NCBI GenBank assembly: GCA_034440575.1
Contig: JAOTOL010001645.1
Coordinates: forward strand, 1,054,001-1,118,000
Length of the DNA: 64,000 nt
Direction of reading: 5' to 3'
From: Imbricaverruca yamaguchii
Taxonomy: Eukaryota; Arthropoda; Thecostraca; Neoverrucidae
Shown here: one piece after another, positions 58,801 through 64,000 of the stretch
Layout of the letters: every line of letters starts with the position of its first letter
How positions within the stretch are numbered: position 1 is the stretch's first letter
Made by a program: the position numbers and the translations under genes
Notes under the pieces: model-generated
The model's input: only the letters and a program-made list of their open reading frames with translations
Database searches by the model: none
Told to the model about the DNA's origin: nothing

Positions 58801-61800
58801 GGCCCGACCTGGCCTTGTGACGCCAACTCACTCACCTTGTAACGCCAACCCGACCTGACCTGTCGACGACAGTCCGGTCCAACCTGACGGCTGTTACCTG
58901 ACTTGACTGCCGGTGACGCAGGGCTATCATTCTGGCGTCGGCTCCCGGCTTCCGACTGCCGCTGCACCCGGAGCCACAGCACGTGTTCTCGCTGAGAGCC
59001 TCCTCGCTGGCTGTCGTCATAGACAACGTCAAGGTACCGACCGTCCACTCTCCACTATTTACTATAAACAGCCGGCGGCGCCGGCCGCCACACTACACGT
59101 CGCGGCAGTGTCTTCCACCAAACCAGTTAGATCGCCGGTCGTGGTGATGTTTGAGTCTTGTACAGCGAGTGGTGAGCGATGGTGGTTTTTTGTCGACTAC
59201 TGTCTTTCTGAGTAACCTCGCATATCCTCTTCTGCAGTGTCCCAAAATTACTTCACCATTAATTGTGTGGATGAAGGAAGAAGTTGCTTGGGAATAGTGA
59301 AAGATTGGAAGAAAATAAAGGTTCGCCACTTAAGGATTAAAAAAGCGGAATGCATTTCACTTCAGTCACATGCATTTTACATTTTTTAGCAGTCGTGTGT
59401 ATAATGACCGCCCACACATGTAGCAAAATGGTAAAAACCTAAGACAAGGATGAAATAGCACAATTCCATTAACTGTGAATTTCCAGGCCACATGGTCAAT
59501 TATTTTACACTGCTCTTCTGTGACTTGTGACGTATTTGTAAGAGAGTTATACGTCATTTGGTATGGATCCTGTGTAAGCCAGCAATGTGTATTCGTGTGT
59601 ACAACCAGCGATGTAGCATTACACATCCTTTGCGGAACAGAACCCTGTCCGGTCCTGTGTGTAGCCTGACCGTGTCTTGCACGTGACCTCGGTTGATCGG
59701 GTGACCTGTGACCGACAGTACCAGTCGACCTGCCGCTGGGCCCGCTCAGCGCCCCACCGGACGGTGACCGTGCGAGACGCCATGTCCGACCTGCCCGAGA
59801 TCAGGAACGGCGAGAGGCACGAGCAGATGCCCTACGACCGAGACGCCACGTCGCACTTCCAGAGAGTGGTATGCCCTCCGCTGGTGTGGGGTGTCCTGAA
59901 GAGGCGTACGCGCTCGCCAGTGTGAAGGATTGACGCGTGGGTTTTTTAATCACGGGTCTCGAATGGCTTCTGGCTCGGGTGCTCGGCTGGAGATGTTTCC
60001 CAGTATCTATTAATTGTTGTCGCTGAAGTGGCGCATAATTCGTGTCGGTTGATGCGCTTGGAGTTATATTGCAGTGGAGCTTTCGTTGGTGTTGGCTACT
60101 ACCATATACGAAGATTCTTCATCCCATGACAGTTGATGTCCCGTATCCCCGGTGGAATAAGATCCCCTATCCCTTTTGGTTAAGGTCAGTATACTTTGTA
60201 GGTTGAGATCTTCTATCCGTCAGGTGCTGGGCGGCGAAATAATCGCGCTGATTGCCACAGCCTCCTGTTGGATACCAAAGCTACGTATATCGTGGGTATT
60301 GATAGTTCCCTCCTCTGCATGCTGATTCTAGGTACTTAGATCACGTACCTTTCAGGCACCGTGTGGGCGGCGCCATTAGCCGTGAATGTGCATAAAGTGC
60401 GTCGTGAATCACCCAATAAGCAAACAAACAACAAACCTTTTCAGGTGCCACAGACCTCCCACTAGATACCGACAACGCTGTATCCCTCGCGCGGTGCACC
60501 AAGAGACATGTGCTCTTCCCGGCAGATGCGCAGCGGCCAGGAGATGGCACTGCTGCGAGACCACGTGTGTAAAGAGATGGCGCCACTGATCGAGGCTCGC
60601 ATCAGACACATTCCGACGGCGCCCGGCAGCGACTGGCGTGACCTGCCGAACCTGGCCGTCAGACTCAGCGACGGCACCACCTCGCGCGTGCTGTGAGTGT
60701 CGGGGACACCGGCCTGTGGTCGCCGTGTGTGCATCGGTGTTGTGCTGGTGTCGCCCGGCGCGCCGCCAAGGCACAGCCGGTGTCAGTTGAGATCCCGGGT
60801 CCGCCAGTCACCAGACAGCGTGAAATGGCAAGATAGCCTTGCTGCCTTATGCGAGACAAAATGTTCCGACTGGTCATTATTAGCATCCTGCATCGATTAA
60901 CTGTGTGAACGACTACCTGTTCCATACCTCTGCTGGTAGCAGGTCATCCATTATGTTTGCTGGCTGCACAAGCTGGAATGCACCTAGCCTAAGCGATATG
61001 TGCAAAGTATTATATTTTCATATCAAACCTGTTGCAGCCTGGCCCCACAGATAGCGTGACAATTTATTGGGTCACGTTCATCACCACGAGGGTGGTGGTG
61101 CTGAAGTCATGTTTCGCCATGTGTGAGGCTTTAATCCCTGACACTGCTTAATGTCGTCGCATATGCACAGGGGCTCGTGTCGGTTGATAGCCGCCGGTCC
61201 GGGATGGATGGCCGATTCGGCTGCAGCCCGGGTCGTTTGCTGTCGCCTGTTGTGAGACGTCGGCTGTTACCGGCGAACGGTGGACAGCACTGCTTGGTCT
61301 GTCCGCCCGACCTCTGGTCCTCCGTCCCTGGCCCGTTCGCAGTCAATTATGAGCGTCGTGGGTGGGGAGTGCACTCCAGCCACACCCGCCGTAGATTCTC
61401 TTTTTAATGTAGGGATGCTGAAGCAATGGTGTAGATGTGGAGCAATGAGTTGTGGTCGCTGACCGTGTCATAACCTGATGAAAAGTTCCGATTTTCGAAT
61501 CGCACCTTCCGTTCGCCTCTATCCTTCGTGGCAGACCGTATGAGTAGTGGTGAGTGGAGCCATGGTTGATCATCCACCACCTCTCTACTTTCCTCCTGTC
61601 GCAGGACATATACACACAACGACAAGAAGAACGGCCGCTCGCCGGGCGGCCGGCTGCGCGGCGTGTGCGCATGCGCAGTGGGCCGCTCGTGCGAGCCCGC
61701 TGATCGGCAGTACGGCACGCTGGTCCCGTGGTGTCTGCCACACACGGGAAACCGGCACAACCACTGGGCCGGCCTCTACGGCCGACTCGAATGGGACGGC

Positions 61801-64000
61801 TTCTTCTCCACCACCGTCACGAACCCGGAGCCCATGGGCAAGCAGGTGTGGTACTCTCCGCAGAGTCGTGGTTAGTGACGCTGTTACCTACTCGGACACT
61901 TTTGTTGTCCTCAACGTACGGACACGATAGAAAATAATCAGCTATTTAATAGTTATGTTTTATATGACGAGTTGCTGCATTGCAGTCTCTCGTGACCGCC
62001 AGCTTTCAGTTGCTATGAAAATTTCCCAAAGTTCCATAATTTGGATTGGAAATAGCACAGCTGAGTGTTTTGCTGAGTATACCATAGTATGCATAGTATG
62101 CTGCATCGCATTGGAAAACATGCCACTAATTCTGCTCGAAAGTCATCACTCAAGGGCGGATTACACCGGGCAAAATTTGTGTTTTACCGCCAAATTTTGC
62201 GATGAATAAAACGGTAGACTTTCCATTGACGTCAGTTCGGAAAGTGTGACGCAGAGCGGAGTTTACGGCATTGGGGAGGTTATCGGCGGTTGCACCACGT
62301 TCGACGGCGGAAAATTGGATTCGTTTCAATGTCAGATAGTTATTACCCTGGCCGTGGGTAGTCTAGGAATGGACCTGCGCGTTTTTTATACACCCCGGTT
62401 TTGGCGTGAGGACAACTCTCCTTTGAGCCACGTCGGCACTGAAGCTCCGGGGACCAAGCGACTATGAGAGTCGGCAACGGCTTTTTCCTGACTCAAGCCG
62501 CCAACGCAGTCGACTGATGTGACCGGGAGTTGCCCCAGTATAGTGCAAACACCAGCTTCCGTCTCTGTGCGTCTCCTGGGACCCTCTCTTTATTTTCATC
62601 CAAGTACATGTATATATGTATATATAGACAGACACGACACTGCCTACCTATACATAATCTCTAACAAGCATCGTTTTGATTGGTGAACTCGCGCGGCGCA
62701 GTAGCTACAGTGTATGCCGGACCATAATTGGTCAGTCGAGGCAGCGGGCATTGCTCGGGGGCGTGGCGGGGTCACAAGGTGCCATGTACTTGCACCGAGC
62801 GGGCGTCAACACTGGCTTCGTGCGGACGGAGCGCTGTGGGGGCGTGGCGGTCGGCATAGCAACCCGTCAGGTTACGGAGCACTTCCGGCCGGTGGCGGTC
62901 GTGTCAGGATATGTTAAGAATGCCACGTTTTGATGGGGCCACATTCTCCGACGAGTTCATAGATATGCCTGTTCATCCGTGTGCAGTGCGCCTTAACGAC
63001 CGGATGCATTGTGGGCATTCCAGAGGCTCGATTTCTCCTATTATTCTGAACCTCGCTACTATGTCACAATGTTTCCATGTAAGAGCCGACGAGAGGTTTA
63101 TCACCAATATTGAGTTTCCTCGCCATAAAGTAGCATTGACATGTTATTCCATGTTAGCTTTGCTTTCACTTCTGCATCTTCCTTATCTCTATGTTGTTCG
63201 ATAAGATGCGGGCAGGACATTGTTTCACTGGATTACTATTTCGGAAACTGTTCTTGTTGGGTGCATGCTATTTTGATATTTCGTTGTGTGCACTTGCAAC
63301 CGCTGATGCGTACTTAAATGATCATATGGGGAATAATGGGCTGTGTTCTCTTATGTGTATGTGTATTTTTTTTTTTTTTTATATTAATGTAGGGTAAGGC
63401 TTTCAAGAAGTATTTCGCCTCCCTACTTTATACAAAATAAGAACCCTACTAAAATTGAGGATAAGGGAATAGTATGAGGAAACGGATCTGAGAATAAGGA
63501 TAATAATGTTTGATAAGGTTTCCCTGATATTTTTCAGATTTTGTCGTCCTAAGGTTTTCATGGGAGAGTGCAAAGAATCAAAATATGCCAGTATGTTAAT
63601 ATGATCAGCCGATATAGCAATCACGTGGTCACCTGGCGACCACCTAATCAGTTTTGGCTGCAGCGTGAAGTCACCCATCATAGTATCGAGGTGACGTCGA
63701 ACAGCGTCGAATTCATCGCTAAATTCGGCGATGAAATGCAGGATGTCCGCCCGGTGTAACCTGACCTAGTCCGTCGTCAAGAATGTTTGTTTACAACCAA
63801 ACCTCTTGAATATTTGTGGTGTGCTAGTTTGAGTGATATGACCTTGCGACCTGACGCGACATGACCTGATCTGACGGTATGTCTGATGTGCGACGCCAGG
63901 GTCGGGTGCTGCACCCGCAGCAGCACCGGGTCGTCAGCGTCAGGGAGTGCGCGCGCTCCCAGGGCTTCCCGGACTCGTACCGCTTCTTCGGCTCCACGCT
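37333..64000 (+). CDS. DNMT1, maintenance DNA (cytosine-5) methyltransferase, 26 exons seen, 3'-partial
   Basis: The nuclear enzyme copies CpG methylation onto the new strand after replication, using S-adenosylmethionine. The visible exons (listed separately) chain with matching phase at every junction and give about 1418 residues; vertebrate DNMT1 is about 1600. Order in this model: PIP box (Q139-F145), RFTS (about 200-450), CXXC zinc finger (501-539), BAH1 (about 590-760), BAH2 (about 770-955), a short GK linker (963-969), and the catalytic domain. Catalytic motifs are I ([10 protein letters not shown], 993-1002), IV (PPCQG, catalytic Cys1076), VI (ENV, 1116-1118), VIII (QTRRR) and a target-recognition region. 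Motif X lies beyond the window. The N-terminal DMAP-binding domain is not seen; it may be in unrecognised upstream exons or absent. Many introns carry arrays built from the adjacent splice site. Confidence 0.97.
38556..38665 (+). CDS. DNMT1 exon 2 (RFTS zinc Cys pair)
   Basis: The exon follows GCAATTTCAG and encodes [21 protein letters not shown]205 and C208 match the first two zinc ligands of the RFTS domain. The donor is GATG|GTGAGA, phase 1. Confidence 0.9.
39092..39345 (+). repeat. 89-bp tandem repeat of the exon-3 acceptor
   Basis: Units start at 39092, 39181 and 39270 (period exactly 89). Each holds TTCCTGAC, a GTGT-rich stretch, an AG acceptor (exon starts 39123, 39212 and 39301) and GTGCTATGGACGAGTACGTG. 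Units 1 and 2 then join the next unit, so use of their acceptors reads into GCGTGCCGTTCCTGA, a stop in frame. Only the third runs into the true exon. Confidence 0.96.
39301..39493 (+). CDS. DNMT1 exon 3 (RFTS)
   Basis: The exon follows TGTGTTTCAG and encodes [20 protein letters not shown] through [17 protein letters not shown] to ELLLSG, phase 2. H271 of the DKHGH stretch matches the fourth zinc ligand, but the third ligand position (Cys in mammals, YCKHGH) is Asp267. The acceptor and first roughly 50 bp of this exon are repeated twice just upstream. Confidence 0.94.
40374..40507 (+). CDS. DNMT1 exon 4 (RFTS)
   Basis: The exon follows CCTCCGTCCAG and encodes [35 protein letters not shown] and FST, ending at ACAG|GTAGGG, phase 1. 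The NEWW.TGFDGG stretch is the RFTS core. Confidence 0.96.
40948..41099 (+). CDS. DNMT1 exon 5 (RFTS)
   Basis: The exon follows ACCTTGTCAG and encodes [32 protein letters not shown] and YEDLLNKLQ, ending at CTTCAG|GTAAGA, phase 0. It is very close to vertebrate DNMT1. Confidence 0.97.
41100..42032. other. DNMT1 intron 5, left part
   Basis: No exon is needed by phase. A SINE-tail piece (AAGCGCCCTTAAACTCAAAT at 41933-41952) is present. Nothing else is recognised. Confidence 0.4.
42033..43546 (+). repeat. 20-bp array of the exon-6 splice acceptor, about 75 copies
   Basis: The unit is CTACAGACCACGGYACCTCG with few variants (GCTACAGACCATGGTGCCTT, GAACACGGTGCCCC), period 20 bp. It resembles the true exon-6 junction GTTGCAG|ACCACAGTGCC at 43546/43547 over about 15 bases. 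One 18-bp unit lies near 43300. Twenty is not divisible by three and units contain no stop, so all three forward frames are open for 490-702 codons. One of these reads straight into exon 6 in its true frame. I treat it as intronic, with possible exonisation. Confidence 0.96.
43547..43734 (+). CDS. DNMT1 exon 6 (RFTS C-terminal half)
   Basis: The exon encodes [35 protein letters not shown] and [13 protein letters not shown], ending at AAACG|GTACGG, phase 2. The matching human segment starts with the same TTVPPSGL, supporting the phase-0 start at 43547. Confidence 0.95.
43761..44075 (+). repeat. 31-bp minisatellite after exon 6
   Basis: The unit contains GTCGAGTGCCGTTGAGATGG and TAGTGGGACAG, about nine to ten copies with growing divergence to the right, beginning 27 bp after the exon-6 donor. 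Each unit has GACAG|GTCGAG. On the minus strand it is open in several frames, which is an artefact. Confidence 0.93.
44076..45480. other. DNMT1 intron 6, middle
   Basis: About 1.4 kb of AT-richer DNA with no exon required by phase. No mobile element is recognised. Confidence 0.4.
45481..45917 (+). repeat. 30-bp array running into the exon-7 acceptor
   Basis: The unit contains GACCCGACTGACTTCTGACG and GACCTGTGCT, period 30 bp, about 14 copies. The last unit (GCTGATCCGACTCGCCTGTTGCAG) is the true branch/pyrimidine/acceptor region of exon 7, and the unit aligns with it (CGACTGACTTCTGACGG against CGACTCGCCTGTTGCAG). In the repeated units the AG has changed to CG. Confidence 0.9.
45918..46047 (+). 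CDS. DNMT1 exon 7 (RFTS-CXXC linker)
   Basis: The exon follows CCTGTTGCAG and encodes a basic [12 protein letters not shown] segment then [17 protein letters not shown], ending at AACAAG|GTACAC, phase 0. The FE.FF..QI stretch matches the segment just before CXXC in animals. Confidence 0.93.
46655..47370 (+). repeat. 62-bp array of the exon-8 acceptor and CXXC start, 10 extra copies
   Basis: The unit holds CTGTGTGCTGTGCAG|GTGGG, CAGGGCCCGCGGAGGACC and GGTGCGGAGTTTGCGAGGC, period exactly 62 bp. Acceptors stand at 46709, 46771, 46833, 46895, 46957, 47019, 47081, 47143, 47205, 47267 and the true 47329. Each unit repeats codons of the first CXXC cysteines (TRCGVCEA), then turns into the next pyrimidine-poor acceptor instead of CQQPDC. 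Two units have a local variant (GTGCGTGCTGTGCGGAGC). Confidence 0.96.
47329..47468 (+). CDS. DNMT1 exon 8 (CXXC zinc finger)
   Basis: The exon encodes [20 protein letters not shown] then [16 protein letters not shown], ending at CGCAG|GTGAGT, phase 2. Zinc cysteines 501, 504, 507, 512, 515, 518 and 534 are here and 539 is in exon 9; the KFGG DNA-contact loop is intact. This domain binds unmethylated CpG and helps restrain de novo activity in mammals. An AG nine bases in (47337) gives an alternative in-frame start. Confidence 0.95.
47746..47841 (+). repeat. 48-bp tandem duplication in intron 8
   Basis: Two copies contain GGAAAGCCCT, GTTACTGTCCTCGACGGTGT and GCTTCCT. The segment TCCTCGACGGTGTGC resembles the exon-9 junction TCCTCGACAG|GTGTCC some 75 bp downstream, so it may be another junction-derived repeat with the AG lost. 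Confidence 0.75.
47917..48099 (+). CDS. DNMT1 exon 9 (CXXC end, acidic linker, BAH1 start)
   Basis: The exon follows CCTCGACAG and encodes [20 protein letters not shown] and later [16 protein letters not shown]. The donor is CTACAT|GTGGGT, phase 2, chosen because only this phase keeps frame into exon 10. The acidic run corresponds to the autoinhibitory linker of mammalian DNMT1. Confidence 0.93.
48201..48233 (+). mobile_element. Tail-only SINE insertion, 33 bp, DNMT1 intron 9
   Basis: The insert contains AGTCGATGCACCCTTGAAAC then CCAAATACCTAAC. Perfect 14-bp target-site duplications, TTCCTTTATTGATT, lie at 48187-48200 and 48234-48247. Confidence 0.9.
49048..49197 (+). CDS. DNMT1 exon 10 (BAH1)
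   Basis: The exon follows TTGGCCTCAG and encodes [20 protein letters not shown] then [13 protein letters not shown] and HYHAAWF, ending TTCTG|GTGAGA, phase 2. Upstream intron DNA is rich in CCTGACCTGACC-like motifs. Confidence 0.94.
49345..49384 (+). mobile_element. SINE tail fragment, DNMT1 intron 10
   Basis: GCAGTGCGCCCTTAAGCCCA then ACTAATTAATC matches the tail consensus. No clear target-site duplication is visible. Confidence 0.55.
49608..49707 (+). CDS. DNMT1 exon 11 (BAH1)
   Basis: The exon follows TGACATTCCAG and encodes [17 protein letters not shown] then [15 protein letters not shown], ending at ACCAAG|GTCAGT, phase 0. The DDCEDMPL stretch is typical of DNMT1 BAH1. Confidence 0.95.
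49708..50640. other. DNMT1 intron 11, left part
   Basis: No exon is needed and nothing is recognised. Confidence 0.4.
50645..51216 (+). repeat. About 60-bp array before exon 12, junction-like
   Basis: Units alternate GGTGTACCAGACTGGGGTGT and AGTGTGTCAGATGGGGGTAT with GTGACGTGTGATAG between. The last unit-like piece, GGTGTGTCAGGCCGGAGTAT (about 51144), resembles the true junction GGTGTTTCAG|GCCCGGGTGC at 51216/51217. Most units therefore carry a CAG followed by exon-start-like sequence. Confidence 0.88.
51217..51317 (+). CDS. DNMT1 exon 12 (BAH1)
   Basis: The exon follows GTGGTGTTTCAG and encodes [18 protein letters not shown] and [12 protein letters not shown], ending at AAAAA|GTCAGT, phase 2. 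It corresponds to the human VKVIYKAPSENW...YFYQLWYD stretch; this part is divergent. Confidence 0.88.
51653..51815 (+). CDS. DNMT1 exon 13 (BAH1 end)
   Basis: The exon follows TTTTCATCAG and encodes [35 protein letters not shown] and TEDVDRGE, ending at GGCGAG|GTCAGT, phase 0. The FC.CC.R segment matches the human KFCVSCARL. Confidence 0.93.
51965..52078 (+). repeat. 32-bp minisatellite in intron 13
   Basis: About 3.5 copies of GAATACAGCTGGGGTGCGCC then CTACAGCCCCCC. The GTGCGCCCTAAAGCCC part resembles the SINE tail, so the array may have grown from such an insertion. Confidence 0.85.
52373..52507 (+). CDS. DNMT1 exon 14 (BAH2)
   Basis: The exon follows TTTTCCCCGCAG and encodes [32 protein letters not shown] and KQPDVSK, ending TCGAAG|GTGGGG, phase 0. 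The donor with the preceding bases is the seed of the array that follows. Confidence 0.92.
52497..52775 (+). repeat. About 70-bp array of the exon-14 donor, 4 copies
   Basis: Units start at about 52497, 52567, 52638 and 52707 with GACGTATCGAAG|GTGGGGGA (the true donor is in the first). Each also has GCTAACAGGTGGTGTG or a variant, and GACGCACGCATTG. Repeated donors therefore lie 70, 141 and about 210 bp past the true one. The last copy is altered at the GT (AAGGGTGG). Confidence 0.94.
52954..53077 (+). CDS. DNMT1 exon 15 (BAH2)
   Basis: The exon follows CCCCTCGCCAG and encodes [20 protein letters not shown] then [15 protein letters not shown], ending at GAGCG|GTGAGC, phase 1. It is highly conserved with vertebrates. 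Confidence 0.97.
53190..53660 (+). repeat. Two adjoining minisatellites in intron 15
   Basis: A 27-bp unit (CTGTCTGCTCAGTGTGACAG plus GCTGGTG), about eight copies to 53400, is followed by about six copies of a roughly 34-bp unit with GTGCTGTTTGGCAGACTGAC. The first unit resembles the sequence just past the exon-15 donor (GACTGCTGGGTGTGACAGAC). Confidence 0.92.
53997..54122 (+). CDS. DNMT1 exon 16 (BAH2)
   Basis: The exon follows GTGATGCTGCCAG and encodes [28 protein letters not shown] and [11 protein letters not shown], ending GAAG|GTGGGT, phase 1. Confidence 0.96.
54511..55135 (+). mobile_element. CR1/L2-like LINE 3' end with octamer tail
   Basis: A 5'-truncated element: the frame 54511-54923 encodes the reverse transcriptase C-terminal part with [51 protein letters not shown] and VEHWNQLPE. 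About 160 bp of 3' UTR and a tail of repeated TTTATGTC (55087-55135) follow. It lies inside the minisatellite that precedes exon 17, whose units are found on both sides. The frame is intact from its start to a stop at 54921, suggesting a fairly young copy. Confidence 0.93.
55140..55345 (+). repeat. 36-bp array before exon 17, junction-derived
   Basis: The unit contains GTGTCGCCTGGCCACGTGTT and CTGGTGTACC, about four to five copies. Another copy lies left of the LINE (54474-54510). It aligns with the exon-17 start (CGTGTCGTTCGACCACGTGT then CCGGCAAGTGTTACG) and the acceptor GTGTCGCCAG, with the AG replaced by TG in the repeats. Confidence 0.85.
55346..55536 (+). CDS. DNMT1 exon 17 (BAH2 end)
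   Basis: The exon follows CACGTGTCGCCAG and encodes [39 protein letters not shown] and ending GLIGK|GTGACG, phase 0. The [11 protein letters not shown] stretch is diagnostic for DNMT1. Confidence 0.97.
55838..55989 (+). CDS. DNMT1 exon 18 (GK linker, motif I)
   Basis: The exon follows CTGTGTGCAG and encodes [11 protein letters not shown], a shortened form of the glycine-lysine linker, then [26 protein letters not shown] is motif I for S-adenosylmethionine binding. It ends GTCAG|GTGAGG, phase 2. Confidence 0.97.
56259..56510 (+). repeat. Intragenic duplication, copy 1 (before exon 19)
   Basis: Shares CGTGCTCGCGAA-like, CTGGTAATGTRCCCATC, GAGTGT.ACGTTRCTTCAATGCCG and GCTGCTAGCGCCGTTATC motifs with 56997-57240, same orientation, about 738 bp apart. 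Exon 19 lies between the copies. Confidence 0.8.
56524..56635 (+). CDS. DNMT1 exon 19 (motifs II-III)
   Basis: The exon follows GTTTTCCGCCGCAG and encodes [20 protein letters not shown] then [16 protein letters not shown], ending GAC|GTGAGT, phase 0. The Glu of AIE (motif II) contacts the S-adenosylmethionine ribose in the family. Confidence 0.97.
56997..57430 (+). repeat. Duplication copy 2 and about 39-bp array before exon 20
   Basis: The right copy of the intragenic duplication passes into five or so units of GCCGTTATCCGGTACCGCCA then ACGTAACGCTTCTGCTAAC. The last unit grades into the exon-20 acceptor region (CTGACGCCTCCCGGAACACC, CGACCGCCACAG). Confidence 0.85.
57431..57562 (+). CDS. DNMT1 exon 20 (motif IV, catalytic Cys)
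   Basis: The exon follows CCGACCGCCACAG and encodes [38 protein letters not shown] and QYSQFK, ending AAG|GTACCG, phase 0. The PCQ cysteine (residue 1076 of this model) is the catalytic nucleophile. An AG nine bases in (57439) is an alternative in-frame acceptor. Confidence 0.97.
58028..58230 (+). CDS. DNMT1 exon 21 (motifs VI and VIII)
   Basis: The exon follows TCTTTTCTCAG and encodes [20 protein letters not shown] then [17 protein letters not shown]-like [18 protein letters not shown] and TRRR, ending CGCAG|GTGAGC, phase 2. ENV and QTRRR are catalytic motifs VI and VIII. Confidence 0.98.
58411..58609 (+). mobile_element. tRNA-derived SINE (family D), DNMT1 intron 21
   Basis: The head has GGATGGCCGAGTGGTTAACG (A-box region, Leu/Ser-tRNA-like) and GGTCCCGGGTTCAACACTC (B box). 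The body has GGGACATTTCCCAATCCCGC and GTGCCATTAGCCGTGATCG. The tail is (CAAA)n. The target-site duplication TCTCAAAAT lies at 58402-58410 and 58610-58618. Confidence 0.92.
58922..59033 (+). CDS. DNMT1 exon 22 (catalytic domain)
   Basis: The exon follows CCGGTGACGCAG and encodes [20 protein letters not shown] then [15 protein letters not shown], ending AAG|GTACCG, phase 0. Confidence 0.96.
59719..59868 (+). CDS. DNMT1 exon 23 (target-recognition region)
   Basis: The exon follows CTGTGACCGACAG and encodes [20 protein letters not shown] then [14 protein letters not shown] and SHFQRV, ending GTG|GTATGC, phase 0. TVRD.MSDLPE is conserved. Confidence 0.96.
59934..60360. other. DNMT1 intron 23, nothing recognised
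   Basis: There is no exon by phase. It has a few short imperfect repeats of CCCCTATCCC-like text (60140-60180). Confidence 0.4.
60365..60437 (+). mobile_element. 5'-truncated family D SINE
   Basis: GGCGCCATTAGCCGTGAATG then TGCATAAAGTGCGTCG and a tail with CAAACAAACAACAA matches the last third of the element at 58411-58609. The flanks CTTTCAGGCACC and TTTTCAGGTGCC are a poor target-site duplication. Confidence 0.75.
60526..60692 (+). CDS. DNMT1 exon 24 (target-recognition region)
   Basis: The exon follows GCTCTTCCCGGCAG and encodes [38 protein letters not shown] and [12 protein letters not shown], ending GTGCT|GTGAGT, phase 2. [14 protein letters not shown] is nearly invariant in DNMT1. Confidence 0.98.
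60693..61604. other. DNMT1 intron 24, nothing recognised
   Basis: No exon is required and no mobile element is clear. Confidence 0.4.
61605..61845 (+). CDS. DNMT1 exon 25 (target-recognition region, motif IX)
   Basis: The exon follows CTCCTGTCGCAG and encodes [60 protein letters not shown] and [20 protein letters not shown], phase 0 at the end (CAG|GTGTGG). The RGVC.C..G..C cysteine cluster that coordinates zinc in mammals is present. This stretch is almost identical to vertebrates. Confidence 0.98.
61846..63899. other. DNMT1 intron 25, nothing coding
   Basis: About 2 kb with no exon required by phase. A small palindromic pair CAAAATTTG / CAAATTTTG surrounds a short loop at 62173-62201. The rest is unremarkable, AT-richer between 63040 and 63600. 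Confidence 0.4.
63900..64000 (+). CDS. DNMT1 exon 26 (catalytic domain, cut by window edge)
   Basis: The exon follows GCGACGCCAG and encodes [20 protein letters not shown] then [14 protein letters not shown]. It ends at the window edge before motif X (the VGNAV.P segment) and the C-terminus. Confidence 0.97.

Overview
This is animal (invertebrate metazoan) nuclear DNA. It holds spliced genes with GT-AG introns, tRNA-derived SINEs with target-site duplications, LINE fragments and many mini- and microsatellites. The two long genes are DNMT1 and pyridoxal kinase. Short runs of CCTAA, the arthropod-type telomere unit, occur in AT-rich intergenic DNA, so an arthropod (possibly a crustacean) is plausible, but I cannot name the species.

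Layout. Positions 1-13.4 kb hold no gene I recognise: a CpG-dense block, minisatellites, GT/TA microsatellites with a 47-G run, an AT-rich block, and a long inverted repeat (10973-13394). A two-exon C2H2 zinc-finger gene lies at 13771-15404 (+). From 15.4 to 23.8 kb there are a duplicated segment with a SINE inserted in one copy, a LINE RNase H relic, a 53-bp minisatellite, and a TIR-like element packed with AGGTCA half-sites. Pyridoxal kinase lies on the minus strand (32776 down to 23808, six coding exons, about 300 aa, apparently complete). A 4.5-kb AT-rich gap separates it, head to head, from DNMT1, which runs on the plus strand from about 37.3 kb through the right edge. Twenty-six coding exons of DNMT1 are visible, with intron phase matching at every junction. 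They encode a PIP box, RFTS, CXXC, BAH1, BAH2 and catalytic motifs I-IX. The last exon is cut by the window edge.

Function. DNMT1 is the maintenance cytosine-5 methyltransferase. Pyridoxal kinase makes pyridoxal phosphate. Their head-to-head neighbourhood may share regulatory DNA, but nothing seen ties the two functions together.

Most unusual signal. Many introns carry a tandem array whose unit is a copy of the adjoining splice junction, usually the 3' splice site plus the first bases of the exon. Clear cases are DNMT1 exons 3, 6, 8 and 14 (a donor) and pyridoxal kinase exon 4; weaker ones are DNMT1 exons 7, 9, 12, 17 and 19/20. These arrays place up to about 75 extra splice-site-like sequences next to real ones. 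A second unusual signal is a set of 24-59 bp insertions made only of the 3' tail of a SINE family, several with 12-14 bp target-site duplications.
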